Below are positions 62,588 through 64,000 of a stretch of DNA of 64,000 bases, piece by piece (within the stretch, counting starts at the first letter, position 1; every line of letters starts with the position of its first letter). Location of the stretch: assembly GCA_008330645.1 (NCBI GenBank), contig VLTN01000031.1:124001-188000 (forward strand), written 5' to 3'. The DNA is from Cafeteria roenbergensis. Taxonomy: Eukaryota; Sar; Bigyra; Bicosoecida; Cafeteriaceae. The notes beneath the pieces were generated by a model. That model had not been told where the DNA came from. It searched no databases and saw only the letters and a program-made list of their open reading frames with translations. A program made the translations under genes and the position numbers.

Positions 62588-64000
62588 ATGGCGTCGTCCT
62601 CCATCTCCGAGTGCCTGACGAATGTCTCGCATTACGACCCGGACAACCGCTACATGGCCTTCAGCGACCTGATTTCCCACCTGACGCGCGGCGTGGCAGT
62701 GGACGACCGTGTCGAGGCCCAGTGAGTCATTTGCTCGCTCCATATCGAAAACTCAGGGACTGCGCATAGACTCGGCCGCCCTGGCGCCCGGCAGGGTGGT
62801 GCGCCGTCCGGCCGGGTTCTCGCAGCGGCGTGGCCGATCCGCCGCCTTCGCCGCATGGCTCGCCCGCCCGGCCAAGCCCGGTGCCTTGCTTGTTCCGCGC
62901 GCTGATCGACCACACAGGATCTGCGATGCAATTCTGGAGCGCCTGCGCAAGGACAAGACGAAGGACGTCATCTCCATTGCCGTTCGTTGGTGAGAGCAGG
63001 TGCTCCTTGCTTTGGGAGTCACGCTTCGGGGGACGCTGCCGCAGCGGCCCCGCGTGCCGGCGCGGCGTTCTCTGGCCGCCGCCCGCGCCCCTCGCTCGGT
63101 GCCGTCCGCCCCGGCCCGCCCTGCCCTGCGCGCCGAGGCTCGCCCTCGCCACTGCCGCCACGATCCTGTTGCTCTGAGCGCGCCGGCTCGCAGCCTGTCT
63201 GAGGTGGTCAAGCATGCGACAAAGCCGCGCGTGCGGCAGCTGAACATCGAGCTGGTTGAGCTGCTTGCCAAGGCCGACGACGAGCTTCGAGACGTGTATG
63301 CCATCGGAATCAAGACGATCATCAACGACTCGGACGGCCCCACGGCGCAGGTGGTTGCCGAGGCGGTGATGGAGCCCCTGGCGGCGGCGTCTTCGGCCTC
63401 CAGCGCCGAGGGCCTGGCGATGCAGGCGCTCGACTTGCTTGCCTCCCTGCTGCAGCGCCCCGAGGTCGAGGTCGCGCCGGAGCTGGCCAAGACGCTGCTT
63501 AGCTCGTTCCTTGCGCAGCTCGCGTCTCCGGAGCCAGCAGTGAAGAAGCGTGCGACCGTGGCGCTCGGCGCCCTCTCGCCGCACCTCGGCGACGCGCTGC
63601 TGGACACCATGGTCGGGTCCATCCTCTCCACGGTGGGAAAGAAGTCCGCCGCGGGCAATGCCACCACCCTGGTGCAGGTGCTCGGTGCAGTGTCCCGCCG
63701 TGTGGGGTGGCGCCTCGGGCGGCACCTCGACGCCATCGTGCCCGTCCTTGCGCGCTCCGTGGGCGACGTGGACGACGAGTCAATGCACTCCGACGAGGCG
63801 TGCGAGCTGCGCGAGACTTGCCTGCACGCTCTCGAGAGCCTTGTGCTGCGCTGCCCGAGCGAGGTGACGCCGCACCTGGCCGAGGCGGAGGCCATGGCTC
63901 AGCGGTTCATGTCGTTCGACCCCAACTACGACTACTCTGGGGACGACGAGGACGACGAGGACGACTACGGAGACGACTACGGGGACGACTCCGGAGACGA
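62588..64000 (+). CDS. CAND1: CAND1 (TIP120), cullin exchange factor, 5' part only
   Basis: Exons 62588-62721, 62918-62989 and 63194 onward; the gene runs off the right edge. Spliced start: MASSSISECLTNVSHYDPDN, then ICDAILERLRKDKTKDV, then AVRC|LSEVVKHATKPRV, aligned with human CAND1 residues 1-80. HEAT repeats follow (VKKRATVALGALSPHL, ELRETCLHALESLVLRCPSEV), then FMSFDPNYDYSGDDEDDEDD, matching the human acidic loop after LTYDPNYNYDDED. Known role: HEAT-repeat solenoid that wraps unneddylated cullin-RBX1 and exchanges SCF substrate receptors. Introns are 196 nt (GTGAGT) and 204 nt (GTGAGA). About 370 of an expected ~1,200 residues are visible. Confidence 0.95.

Overview
This is nuclear DNA from a GC-rich unicellular eukaryote. 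At least twelve of the seventeen genes are spliced, with canonical GT-AG introns (mostly GTGAG donors, 96-403 nt). Many genes are strictly eukaryotic: dynactin p150, CAND1, ELOF1, PGAP3/Per1, LSG1, PPWD1, RRB1/GRWD1 and microcephalin. Dynactin plus a microcephalin-like protein argue against a land plant or typical green alga. A multi-TM receptor carrying bacterial-type binding-protein domains suggests a free-living heterotrophic protist, for example of apusomonad or Fonticula type. That placement is inference only.

Layout, left to right. 0-16 kb: the first exon of a small membrane protein (-), an unknown Ala/Pro-rich protein (+), a dynactin p150Glued homologue (-), and a 1,955-aa RS-rich disordered protein (+), followed by a 1.5-kb gene-free gap. 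16-31 kb: RRB1/GRWD1 (+), a giant microcephalin-like BRCT protein (-) broken by a 2-nt indel in a microsatellite, CZIB/DUF866 (+) and mitochondrial TRAP1 (-). 31-41 kb: a SETD3/LSMT-type protein with a degenerate SET core (+), the ribosome-export GTPase LSG1 (-), and PPWD1 (+) with an apparent extra SAP-like exon. 41-58 kb: a 2,195-aa receptor (+) and a 3,405-aa kelch/IPT surface protein (-). 59-64 kb: a HAD hydrolase (+), ELOF1 (-), PGAP3 (-) and the 5' part of CAND1 (+), which runs off the right edge.

The genes form no pathway cluster. The organisation is housekeeping-like: seven head-to-head pairs sit 172-603 bp apart, and most introns lie near the 5' end of the coding sequence. RRB1 and LSG1 both serve 60S ribosome biogenesis; CAND1, PPWD1 and ELOF1 are core nuclear factors.

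The most unusual signals are: (1) a short motif, GGCAGAGCC / GGCTCTGCC, repeated dozens of times on both strands, in several reading frames and in some intergenic DNA, concentrated in the first 35 kb; (2) a receptor joining a type-1 binding-protein fold, a BMP/PnrA-like fold and many TM helices; (3) a SAP-like domain created by splicing at the PPWD1 N-terminus; (4) the microcephalin frame break; (5) stop-free introns of length 3n that interrupt catalytic or binding motifs.
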